From Chitinophagales bacterium (GTDB lineage: Bacteria; Bacteroidota; Bacteroidia; Chitinophagales; UBA10324), in NCBI GenBank assembly GCA_013695715.1, contig JACCZZ010000294.1, positions 1 through 7,381 on the forward strand: a DNA stretch of 7,381 nucleotides, given 5' to 3'. Positions 1 to 6,544 of the stretch are shown in pieces (position 1 is the first letter of the stretch; each line of letters begins with the position of its first letter). The notes beneath the pieces were generated by a model. It was not told the DNA's origin. It searched no databases and saw only the letters and a list, made by a program, of their open reading frames with translations. The position numbers and the translations under genes are program-made.

Positions 1-162
1 CCAAAAGAACCCATTCCGCCAGGTGGCAAGGGCCAAATTGAGGTGCAGTTTGACAGCAAGGGCAGATCTGGTCTTCAAAATAAAACCGTTACTGTTACCG
101 CAAACACTGACCCTTCGCAAACTGTGCTTAACATATCCTCAAATGTGGATAAGAAGAATTGA
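1..162 (+). CDS. DUF1573 domain protein, C-terminal fragment (5' end outside window)
   Basis: The first reading frame is open from the window edge to a TGA at 160-162 and gives 53 residues. The pattern, an IPPGGKGQI turn followed by alternating beta-strand residues (IEVQFDSKGRSG, then KTVTVTANT, then a short final strand), is the typical end of DUF1573 proteins. These are Ig-like/ASH-type beta-sandwich proteins, common and usually exported in Bacteroidota; their molecular role is not established. The N-terminus and any signal peptide lie outside the window, so export cannot be judged. The stop codon overlaps the next gene's ATG by one base (TGATG), which suggests cotranscription and coupled translation with the prenyltransferase. 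Family assignment rests on pattern recognition of a short fragment. Confidence 0.75.
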   Translation, partial: PKEPIPPGGKGQIEVQFDSKGRSGLQNKTVTVTANTDPSQTVLNISSNVDKKN

Positions 163-1007
163 TGAAAAAATACTTTTCTCTTATCAAGTTTAGTCATACA
201 ATCTTTGCAATGCCTTTTGCGCTTATTGGCTTTTTTTTAGCGGTATGGCATGATGGATACCCTTTTAGTATCCAGAAATTTCTACTTGTTATATCATGTA
301 TGATTTTTGGACGCAGTGCTGCAATGGCCTTTAACCGCTTAGTTGATGAGCAATACGATAAAAAAAATCCCCGTACATCGAATAGGGAGATACCTGCGGG
401 TATAATAAAAAAATCATCTGCAATAGTATTTACACTTATTTGTGTGCTTGGATTTATTACAAGTTCTTACTTTATAAATTGGCTATGCTTTTTTCTCTCA
501 CCTGTGGCTCTGCTCGTAATTTTAGGGTATAGCTATTCTAAACGCTTTACACATCTTTCTCATTTTATTCTCGGTTTAGGATTGTCGCTTGCGCCAATAG
601 GTGCCTATATTGCAGTCACGGGTCAATTCAGCTTTTTACCCATTCTTCTCGCCATCGCTGTGCTTTGTTGGGTAAGCGGATTCGATATAATTTATGCATT
701 ACAGGATGAATCATTTGATCATATCCAGCAATTACATTCTGTTCCTGTATGGCTCGGCAAAAGAAAAGCACTGCTGCTTTCTTCGGCCGTGCATGGTTTA
801 TCGTTTTTTTCATTAGCAGGAATAGGGACAATTGCCAGTTTTGGCATCTGGTATTGGATCGGACTTGCAATCTTCACGTGGCTTTTAATTTACCAGCATG
901 CTATCGTAAAGTCTGATGACTTACGCAGGGTAAATGTCGCCTTCTTCACTACCAATGGTATTGCAAGCGTAATTTTTGCAATATTCGTTTTGATTGAAAT
1001 TTTTTAA
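162..1007 (+). CDS. ubiA: UbiA-family polyprenyltransferase (quinone biosynthesis; UbiA/MqnP-like)
   Basis: This is a 281-residue integral membrane prenyltransferase that attaches a polyprenyl chain to an aromatic quinone precursor. Both Asp-rich motifs that bind Mg-diphosphate are visible: NRLVDEQYD at residues 58-66, followed by the conserved NPRTSNREIPAG (69-80), and DESFD at 182-186 inside DIIYALQDESFD. The rest is a series of hydrophobic helices, as expected for the 8-9 helix UbiA fold, and the length is normal. The start is the ATG at 162, which overlaps the DUF1573 stop; a TTG just upstream at 159 is possible but less likely. The NPRTxxREIPAG form matches the subgroup often named 'putative 4-hydroxybenzoate polyprenyltransferase', which includes MqnP of the futalosine menaquinone pathway. 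Bacteroidota normally make menaquinone, so the substrate is probably a naphthoate, but this is inference. The gene's 3' end overlaps the longest ruvX frame. Confidence 0.88.
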   Translation: MKKYFSLIKFSHTIFAMPFALIGFFLAVWHDGYPFSIQKFLLVISCMIFGRSAAMAFNRLVDEQYDKKNPRTSNREIPAGIIKKSSAIVFTLICVLGFITSSYFINWLCFFLSPVALLVILGYSYSKRFTHLSHFILGLGLSLAPIGAYIAVTGQFSFLPILLAIAVLCWVSGFDIIYALQDESFDHIQQLHSVPVWLGKRKALLLSSAVHGLSFFSLAGIGTIASFGIWYWIGLAIFTWLLIYQHAIVKSDDLRRVNVAFFTTNGIASVIFAIFVLIEIF

Positions 1008-1428
1008 ATCTTTCTATCTGGCTCGTATTCTCGCTTTGGATTATGGATTAAAAAGAACAGGTCTTGCCGTCACAGACCCTTTTCACATCATCGCCAATCC
1101 CCTGGATACGGTGGAAACTGATAAACTGCAAGAGTATCTCAAAAAATATTTTCAAAAAGAACCAGTAGAATGTCTTGTGGTAGGCGAACCTAAGAACCTC
1201 GACAACACCCCTGTGCAGATTAGTGATGCAATAAATAAATTTATAAATGATTTTAAGAAGATACATCCGCAAATAACAGTGGCACGAATAGATGAGCGCT
1301 TTACCTCAAAAATCGCACAGCAAACCATACTGGCAACAGGGAAAAATAAAAAAGCCAGGAGAGATAAATCTCTGGTTGACAAAATAAGCGCAGTGATAAT
1401 TTTGCAGTCTTATCTTGATACTATATAA
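994..1428 (+). CDS. ruvX: RuvX/YqgF Holliday junction resolvase-like protein
   Basis: This is an RNase H-fold nuclease of the YqgF/RuvX family, linked to Holliday-junction resolution and, in E. coli, to 16S pre-rRNA 5' processing. Counting from the TTG at 994, the family blocks are ILALDYGLKRTGLAVTD (12-28, with first acidic residue D16), VVGEPKNLDNTP (62-73), IDERFTS (99-105) and DKSLVDKISAVIILQSYL (124-141, with acidic D129). The VGEPKNLD and VDKISAVIILQSYL forms are typical of Bacteroidota. No ATG exists near the start. The longest frame begins at TTG 994, overlapping ubiA by 14 bases (144 residues). A CTG at 1018 would give MARILALDYG, the usual start of the family, and 136 residues, 10 bases after the ubiA stop. 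The exact start is therefore unresolved. def follows after two bases, consistent with an operon. Confidence 0.9.
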   Translation: MKFFKSFYLARILALDYGLKRTGLAVTDPFHIIANPLDTVETDKLQEYLKKYFQKEPVECLVVGEPKNLDNTPVQISDAINKFINDFKKIHPQITVARIDERFTSKIAQQTILATGKNKKARRDKSLVDKISAVIILQSYLDTI

Positions 1429-1430
1429 AA

Positions 1431-2018
1431 ATGATCTTACCCATTATTGCATATGGTGATCCGGTATTGCGCAAGAAAGCTGCAATTATAAACGCGGATT
1501 TTCCAGGCTTAAAGGATTTAATCACCGATCTTTTCGAAACGATGCAGGCTGCAAGCGGCATTGGCCTGGCGGCTCCTCAGGTAGGTTATCCCATTAGGTT
1601 ATTCATTGTAGACACCATTCCTGTAATAAAAAATCTCAATGAGGAGAATAAGGATCATGACTTTAAGGGAGAAATAGGCATTAAACGTATTTTCATAAAT
1701 GCTACTTCAGTAGATAAAAATGGAGATTCATGGCTTTATAATGAAGGCTGCCTGAGTATTCCTAAGATCAGAGAGGATATTGAGCGACCTGATGAAATAA
1801 CGTTAGAATATTCAGATGAAAATTTTATTCTCCACCGCGAATCATTTGATGGCCTCGCAGGAAGGGTAATTCAGCATGAATATGACCATATTGAAGGTGT
1901 ACTTTTTACAGATCACCTTAAACCACTAAAACGTCGGTTGCTTAAAAAAAAGCTAGAGAATATTTCTAAGGGAATTATCGAAGTGGATTACAAGATGAAA
2001 TTTCCAGTTAAGAGATGA
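1431..2018 (+). CDS. def: Peptide deformylase
   Basis: This cytoplasmic metalloenzyme removes the formyl group from the N-terminal methionine of nascent proteins. All three signature motifs are intact: GIGLAAPQ at residues 43-50, EGCLS at 105-109 and QHEYDH at 148-153. Metal ligands are C107, H149 and H153, and E150 is the catalytic acid/base. The protein has 195 residues, normal for the family, with the usual N-terminal LPIIAYGDPVLR segment. An insertion of charged residues around 66-84, between the motif I strand and the IFINA strand, is common in Bacteroidota deformylases. The ATG lies two bases after the ruvX stop, so the two genes are almost certainly on one transcript. No promoter of its own is apparent. 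It converges on the next gene, leaving only 40 bases between the two stop codons. Confidence 0.97.
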   Translation: MILPIIAYGDPVLRKKAAIINADFPGLKDLITDLFETMQAASGIGLAAPQVGYPIRLFIVDTIPVIKNLNEENKDHDFKGEIGIKRIFINATSVDKNGDSWLYNEGCLSIPKIREDIERPDEITLEYSDENFILHRESFDGLAGRVIQHEYDHIEGVLFTDHLKPLKRRLLKKKLENISKGIIEVDYKMKFPVKR

Positions 2019-2058
2019 AGAGAGAGAACTCTTAGTCTTTTAAGCCAGCTATATGTAA

Positions 2059-2691
2059 TTATTTCTTTTTGTATTCACCATTTTTCAGGGCATCAAAAAA
2101 TTGCATCCATGCTGTTGGGCTGAGAATCGCCTGAGGCCGAAATTGACCCTGGTAATAATAGGTATAAGCATAATTTTGTAAAGATTGAGTGGCGCTGAGC
2201 CTTCCATCCCGAACGGTCTCGCCTAATTCACGCAACTTTTCTGCATTCAGATTTTTTCGGGCACGTTCTAGATCATCATCAGGAATGTTAAGGTGCACAA
2301 AGGCATCCTTGAATTGTTCACGCGTAAACCATGGATACACTCGTGTCTCCGGAAGCGTTTCAACTTCTAATTTAAGAAATATTTTAGCAGTATATCCCTG
2401 TCCTGCAGGAATTTCAGGCACCCTTACATAACCTGTTTGATAGCCCACTGAAGATACTTCCAATGTATCACCCACGCGTGCAGCAAAAGTGAAAAAACCT
2501 TCATTGTTTGCTATCGTTCCTAGGTTAATAGCCCTATTGTAGATGCTTGTGTATGGTACTGGTGTTGAAGCGGAATCTGTAGAAAGAACAATACCGCTGT
2601 ATTGAACAAGTTGCTGATCCTGTGCACATACTTGTTGTATTGATACAATCAGTAATATTATCCTCAAACAAAACTCAAAGTTTACCTTCAT
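2059..2691 (-). CDS. Secreted protein with carboxypeptidase-regulatory-like domain
   Basis: This is a 210-residue exported protein of unknown specific function. Residues 1-23 form a Sec signal peptide (MKVNFEFC, then the hydrophobic LRIILLIVSI, ending VCA before Q24). The residues before C22 (QQV) do not fit a lipobox, so a soluble periplasmic or surface protein is more likely than a lipoprotein. Residues about 31-110 match the CarboxypepD_reg-like beta-sandwich seen at the N-terminus of SusC/TonB receptors: YSGIVLS, a PVPYTSIYN turn, LGTIANNEGFFTF, then GDTLEVSSVGYQT. No plug or beta-barrel follows. Residues about 115-210 are a charged, partly helical tail with a tyrosine-rich stretch (YAYTYYYQGQF, 173-183), which I do not recognise. 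The ATG at 2689-2691 is the natural start because it precedes the signal peptide. The gene is transcribed alone and converges on def. Confidence 0.8.
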   Translation of the reverse strand: MKVNFEFCLRIILLIVSIQQVCAQDQQLVQYSGIVLSTDSASTPVPYTSIYNRAINLGTIANNEGFFTFAARVGDTLEVSSVGYQTGYVRVPEIPAGQGYTAKIFLKLEVETLPETRVYPWFTREQFKDAFVHLNIPDDDLERARKNLNAEKLRELGETVRDGRLSATQSLQNYAYTYYYQGQFRPQAILSPTAWMQFFDALKNGEYKKK

Positions 2692-2697
2692 TTATTT

Positions 2698-2725
2698 CAA
2701 AAGTAGAACTTTATTAAGAAGACAA
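2698..2725 (-). promoter_or_regulatory. Candidate Bacteroidota promoter for the secreted CarboxypepD-like gene
   Basis: On the minus strand TACTTTTG (2698-2705) matches the Bacteroidota -7 consensus TAnnTTTG exactly. A TTG (2723-2725) lies 17 bases upstream of it, within the spacing known for this promoter class. The -7 box ends only six bases before the ATG, so transcription would start at or next to the start codon and give a leaderless or nearly leaderless mRNA. Matches this short arise by chance in AT-rich DNA, so the call depends on position. Confidence 0.4.
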
Positions 2726-2796
2726 CATGCAACCTCCATATTGCATCCTGAATGAGCTCAACTTATCAGTGTTGGAACAGTGTCAAAGGAAGTTTA

Positions 2797-2815
2797 TTGT
2801 ATTGAATAAATACAA
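2797..2815. repeat. AT-rich inverted repeat, possible weak terminator after the J-domain gene
   Basis: TTGTATT (2797-2803) and AATACAA (2809-2815) form a perfect 7-bp stem with a five-base loop. It lies about 60 bases downstream of the J-domain gene's stop, in the 183-base gap before the secreted-protein gene. The stem has only two G-C pairs and no clean T-run on the minus strand, so it would be a poor intrinsic terminator. It could equally be an operator or chance. A six-base direct repeat CAGTGT (2768-2773 and 2778-2783) lies nearby. I see nothing else in this gap beyond the promoter listed separately. Confidence 0.25.
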
Positions 2816-2874
2816 CATCTTCTCACCCTTTCATAACCAATAAATTAGTGCTTGAGATTACAGGGAATGAACTC

Positions 2875-3420
2875 TCATTTTGCAGTCATATACTTTTTTA
2901 TAGATTGAAAGCCTATCGCTGCCTGCACAAAAAAATATAATCCAAGAGGCCAGGCTATGAAGATGACGGCAAGTATGAAAAAAATTCCCAGGGATTGCTC
3001 TACTGTAACCACTGTTACAAATGGAGCTAATAAAAGAAGAAGCCCGATGATTAAAAATATGATCAGTACTGGGTATGAATACAGATGCGTATTTCTGTAA
3101 AATTTCGATTTTAGAAATTCAGAAGTTGACAAGGAGGCGTGTTGTGCTGCACGTGTTCGGGCAGCATTTATCCAGTAATAATATACCTCATGTTTTAAGG
3201 GGTCGTGGTTGGTTCTGAAATCCTGAAGATAAATTTCATGAGTGTTTTTATGGATAAGAATCTCATACGCTTCATTCACTAAAATAAATTTGTCAAGGTT
3301 GTCAGAAGACTTATTAATGCCTGGATGGAATTGTTTAGCTTTCTCGCGATAAGCACGTTTTATTTCCATTTCGCTGGCATCCTCTGGAATTTCAAGGATT
3401 TTGAAGTAGTCAACAAGCAT
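2875..3420 (-). CDS. Membrane-anchored J-domain protein with degenerate HPD motif (HPG)
   Basis: This 181-residue protein starts with a J-domain (about 3-68): DYFKILEIPEDASEMEIKRAYREKAKQFHP, then FILVNEAYEIL and a terminal helix. Helices I-IV are recognisable, but the invariant HPD tripeptide at 32-34 reads HPG (cat cca ggc on the coding strand). In characterised DnaJ proteins this Asp is needed to stimulate the Hsp70 ATPase, so canonical co-chaperone activity is doubtful. A linker (69-115) with a YYYWINAARTRAAQHAS stretch leads to two predicted transmembrane segments at about 117-139 and 144-168, and the short C-terminal tail is basic (KKYMTAK). There is no Gly/Phe region, zinc-finger domain or C-terminal substrate-binding domain, so this is a type III J-protein-like architecture with the J-domain probably cytoplasmic. 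The ATG at 3418-3420 directly precedes the first J helix. It is divergent from gcvP; a functional link is not implied. Confidence 0.82.
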   Translation of the reverse strand: MLVDYFKILEIPEDASEMEIKRAYREKAKQFHPGINKSSDNLDKFILVNEAYEILIHKNTHEIYLQDFRTNHDPLKHEVYYYWINAARTRAAQHASLSTSEFLKSKFYRNTHLYSYPVLIIFLIIGLLLLLAPFVTVVTVEQSLGIFFILAVIFIAWPLGLYFFVQAAIGFQSIKKYMTAK

Positions 3421-3438
3421 AAGCAGAGATTGAGATGG

Positions 3439-3469
3439 AAAAGTTAGTAAAAATTGATGAAAACCCCAA
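3439..3469 (-). promoter_or_regulatory. Candidate promoter for the J-domain gene
   Basis: On the minus strand TAACTTTT (3439-3446) matches the Bacteroidota -7 form TAnnTTTG at all but its last base. A TTG (3467-3469) lies 20 bases upstream. The -7 box is 18 bases before the ATG, which leaves a short leader. The match is imperfect and the call is tentative. Confidence 0.3.
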
Positions 3470-3521
3470 TTTTATGAAGTTCAGTAGTACGATTCTTACA
3501 AGTGCAGTTCCCTTATCTTCC

Positions 3522-3552
3522 TTAAATTTTAAAGAGCTATGGGTTAACTTTG
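3522..3552 (+). promoter_or_regulatory. Candidate promoter for gcvP
   Basis: TAACTTTG (3545-3552) is an exact match to the Bacteroidota -7 element TAnnTTTG. The upstream element is poor: a TTA at 3522-3524 with a 20-base spacer is the nearest approach to TTG. Transcription would begin near 3557-3560 and leave a leader of roughly 20 bases before the ATG at 3577. This argues against the upstream in-frame TTG at 3550, which lies inside the box. There is no room for a riboswitch between such a start site and the ATG. Confidence 0.45.
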
Positions 3553-3576
3553 CCGACTTACTTACTAATAGTTTTC

Positions 3577-6459
3577 ATGAAACTAATGATCCCAAAAGGA
3601 TTTGCTTCCCGCCACATAGGAATAAACGATGGTGATATAGAGGAGATGTTGAAGGTAATTAGGGCACCATCTCTTGATGGTTTGATAGCTGAAGCCGTCC
3701 CCGAAAGTATTCGAACTACCGCTTCACTCTCCTTACCTGCCGCAATGCCGGAAAGGGTTTATCTGAAGCATATACGTGATCTTGCAACAAAAAATAAGCG
3801 TTTTCGAAGCTTCATCGGATTAGGTTATTATAATACAATAACGCCACCAGCAATCCTTCGAAACATTTTTGAAAATCCGGGTTGGTACACGCAGTATACT
3901 CCGTATCAGGCTGAAATTGCTCAAGGACGGTTAGAGTCGTTGTTAAATTTCCAAACAATGGTAACAGACTTTACCGGATTGGAAGTTGCAAACGCTTCCT
4001 TACTTGATGAGGGTACAGCAGCGGCAGAAGCGATGATTATGCTCTATCATGCCCGGGAAAAAAAGGAGGATGACAGAAATATATTTTTTGTCTCAGAGAA
4101 GGTTTTTCCGCAAACCATAGATGTTCTAAAAACACGTTCCGCACCTCTTGGCATCGAATTGCTGATTGCAGATCATCATGACTTACATGATGTTGAAAAT
4201 ATTTATGGAGCCTTGCTTCAATATCCTGACAGCGATGGGCGCATCGAAGATTATACAGACTTCTCACAGCGTTCACATATAAATGGGGTTAAGATAATTA
4301 TAGCAGCCGATCTGCTTTCACTTGCCTTATTGAAGTCACCGGGAGAAATGGGTGCTGAAGTAGCCGTTGGTTCAGCACAACGCTTTGGAGTGCCTCTTGG
4401 TTATGGCGGGCCACATGCAGCTTTCTTTGCAACAAAGGATACCTATAAAAGGTACATACCCGGGCGCATCATTGGTGTATCTGTTGATGCAAACGGAAAC
4501 TCCGCATATCGCATGGCATTGCAAACGCGCGAACAGCACATTAAAAGGGAAAAGGCAACTTCGAATATATGCACAGCCCAGGCATTGCTGGCTAATATGG
4601 CCGCTATGTATGCAGTTTATCACGGCCCTTTCGGGATTAAAGAAGTTGCACAAAATATTCACCTCAAGGCCATTGATCTAAGTTCAAAATTAGAAGCTCT
4701 TGGTTACCTTCAGACTAATGAATTTTTCTTCGACACACTGAAAATAAATACAGGAGCGGAGCAGTTAGCTAACATCAAAGCAGCGGCAGAGCAGGCAGAG
4801 ATCAACTTTCGATACATTAACGATTACGAAATTGGAATTGCGCTCGATGAAACTGTTTCAGAAAAAGATGTAGACGATATTGTAGAAGTTTTCGCAAAGG
4901 CAGCAAATATTTATATTCCTAATTCATTAGAGAATCATAGGGAATCTGCAATTCCGAAATCTTTAACCAGAACATCATCGTTTCTTACTCATCCCGTCTT
5001 TAATTCGCACCATTCTGAGACACAGTTGATGCGCTATATGAAAGCGTTGGAGAATAAAGATCTTGCTCTGAATACTTCAATGATACCTCTCGGATCATGC
5101 ACTATGAAGTTGAATTCTGCCAGTGAAATGATTCCGGTGAGTCTTCCTGAATTTTCTGAGCTGCATCCCTTTATTCCTGTAGAACAGGCGGCGGGCTACC
5201 AGCAGATTATTCATGAATTGGAAGAATTTCTCTGTGAAATAACCGGTTTCGCAGCTTGTTCGTTGCAACCAAACTCTGGTGCTCAGGGAGAATATGCAGG
5301 ACTGATGGTTATTATGGCATATCATAAAAACAACAAACAACATCATCGTAATATAGTGCTCATTCCTTCCTCAGCTCACGGTACTAATCCGGCAAGCGCA
5401 GTTATGGCAGGAATGAAAGTAGTGGTAGTAAAATGTGATGAAAACGGGAATGTTGAATTGGCCGATCTGGAATTAAAAGCAAACGAACATAAGAATGATC
5501 TGGCGGCATTGATGATCACCTATCCTTCAACCCATGGTGTTTTCGAAGAGCAGGTAAAAGAAATCTGCAGCATCATTCATAGAAACGGGGGAATGGTTTA
5601 TTTAGATGGAGCCAACATGAATGCACAGGTGGGATTAACGAGCCCTGCTTCTATAGGTGCTGATGTAAACCATATTAACCTTCATAAAACTTTTAGCATA
5701 CCTCATGGCGGCGGCGGCCCTGGTATGGGACCAATCTGCGTAGTCAAGGAACTTGCCCCGTATCTGCCGGGTCATTCTTTGGTTGATGTAGGTGGTGAAA
5801 AAGGCATTCATGCTATATCAGCTGCTCCCTGGGGAAGTGCGAGTATTCTACTGATCTCTTATGGTTATATAAGAATGCTGGGAGCGGAAGGCTGTACAAT
5901 GGCGACCAAAATCGCTATTCTAAATGCTAACTATATCAAATCTAGATTAGAAAAGTATTATTCAATATTATATCAGGGAAAGTATGGACGTTGCGCACAT
6001 GAGATGATTGTTGATATGCGTGCATTCAAGAAGACAGGCATTGAAGTGGAAGACATTGCGAAGCGTCTAATTGACTATGGCTTTCATGCACCAACTATTT
6101 CGTTTCCGGTGCCGGGAACCATGATGATCGAGCCTACTGAAAGTGAGGACAAGGCGGAGCTCGATAGGTTTTGTGATGCCCTCATCAGCATCTATCATGA
6201 AATTTTAGAGGTGGCAGATGGAATGGCGGATAAGACTGATAATGTATTAAAGAATGCGCCGCATACATTGCATGAAGTTACATCTGATAACTGGAGCCAT
6301 AAATATTCAAGAATGAAAGCTGCTTATCCATTGGCATACCTGAAACATAATAAATTTTGGGCTTCTGTTGCCAGGGTGAACAACACATATGGCGACCGAA
6401 ACTTAATATGCACTTGCCCACCAATTGAAAGCTATAGTCAGGAACCTGTCATTTCTTAA
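3577..6459 (+). CDS. gcvP: Glycine dehydrogenase (decarboxylating), glycine cleavage system P protein
   Basis: This PLP enzyme decarboxylates glycine and passes the aminomethyl group to the lipoyl arm of H protein (GcvH); with GcvT and Lpd it yields 5,10-methylene-THF, CO2, ammonia and NADH. It is the single-chain form, with the two aminotransferase-like halves that some bacteria split into GcvPA and GcvPB. From the ATG at 3577 it has 960 residues, normal for the family. Visible blocks are RHIG near the N-terminus, GYYNTITPP from residue 83, [28 protein letters not shown] (504-513), the PLP lysine K704 in [31 protein letters not shown], and the C-terminal CTCPPIESY. The start was chosen because family members have a short segment before RHIG and because a -7 promoter box covers the longer TTG start at 3550; an ATG at 3586 is a minor alternative. 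No gcvT, gcvH or lpd is in the window, so the system is dispersed. Confidence 0.97.
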   Translation: MKLMIPKGFASRHIGINDGDIEEMLKVIRAPSLDGLIAEAVPESIRTTASLSLPAAMPERVYLKHIRDLATKNKRFRSFIGLGYYNTITPPAILRNIFENPGWYTQYTPYQAEIAQGRLESLLNFQTMVTDFTGLEVANASLLDEGTAAAEAMIMLYHAREKKEDDRNIFFVSEKVFPQTIDVLKTRSAPLGIELLIADHHDLHDVENIYGALLQYPDSDGRIEDYTDFSQRSHINGVKIIIAADLLSLALLKSPGEMGAEVAVGSAQRFGVPLGYGGPHAAFFATKDTYKRYIPGRIIGVSVDANGNSAYRMALQTREQHIKREKATSNICTAQALLANMAAMYAVYHGPFGIKEVAQNIHLKAIDLSSKLEALGYLQTNEFFFDTLKINTGAEQLANIKAAAEQAEINFRYINDYEIGIALDETVSEKDVDDIVEVFAKAANIYIPNSLENHRESAIPKSLTRTSSFLTHPVFNSHHSETQLMRYMKALENKDLALNTSMIPLGSCTMKLNSASEMIPVSLPEFSELHPFIPVEQAAGYQQIIHELEEFLCEITGFAACSLQPNSGAQGEYAGLMVIMAYHKNNKQHHRNIVLIPSSAHGTNPASAVMAGMKVVVVKCDENGNVELADLELKANEHKNDLAALMITYPSTHGVFEEQVKEICSIIHRNGGMVYLDGANMNAQVGLTSPASIGADVNHINLHKTFSIPHGGGGPGMGPICVVKELAPYLPGHSLVDVGGEKGIHAISAAPWGSASILLISYGYIRMLGAEGCTMATKIAILNANYIKSRLEKYYSILYQGKYGRCAHEMIVDMRAFKKTGIEVEDIAKRLIDYGFHAPTISFPVPGTMMIEPTESEDKAELDRFCDALISIYHEILEVADGMADKTDNVLKNAPHTLHEVTSDNWSHKYSRMKAAYPLAYLKHNKFWASVARVNNTYGDRNLICTCPPIESYSQEPVIS

Positions 6460-6493
6460 TTTAGAAATCTCCTTAATTAGAAGCCTTATTAAA

Positions 6494-6525
6494 TAGCAAA
6501 GGGGGTCAAGCGACCCCCTTTGCTA
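6494..6525. terminator. Strong hairpin, probable bidirectional terminator between convergent genes
   Basis: TAGCAAAGGGGGTC (6494-6507) pairs perfectly with GACCCCCTTTGCTA (6512-6525): a 14-bp stem with a four-base AAGC loop and a G-C-rich centre. It lies 34 bases after the gcvP stop and 19 bases after the stop of the minus-strand gene. The plus-strand tail is GTTTGGG, a short T-run; the minus-strand tail is TTTAATAAGG, somewhat better. The stem's own A-T pairs add to the T-rich side in each direction. Its position between two converging 3' ends makes a shared terminator the natural reading. Confidence 0.85.
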
Positions 6526-6544
6526 GTTTGGGTAATATAGATAA

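Noticed and set aside
2018..2040. Hairpin AAGAG-AGAGAA-CTCTT followed by AGTCTTTT between def and the convergent gene, as a terminator.
   Set aside because: The stem is only five base pairs and purine/pyrimidine-skewed, with no solid T-run. Too weak to annotate, although some termination must occur in this 40-base gap.
3421..3576. Possible glycine riboswitch ahead of gcvP.
   Set aside because: The gap is 156 bases and AT-rich, shows no paired glycine-aptamer core, and the predicted transcription start leaves only about 20 bases of leader.
3435..3635. 66-codon plus-strand open frame beginning in the jdp-gcvP intergenic region.
   Set aside because: It overlaps the gcvP start in another frame, resembles no family I know, and its first part covers the divergent promoter region. 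Chance open frame is more likely.
4367..4681. Long alternative-frame open reading frames on both strands inside gcvP.
   Set aside because: They lie wholly within a strongly conserved enzyme-coding frame and encode no recognisable domains; they are shadows.
6455..6482. Near-duplicate CTTAATTTAGAA / CTTAATTAGAA just after gcvP.
   Set aside because: A short AT-rich imperfect direct repeat in a 3' untranslated region; no mobile-element or attachment-site context.
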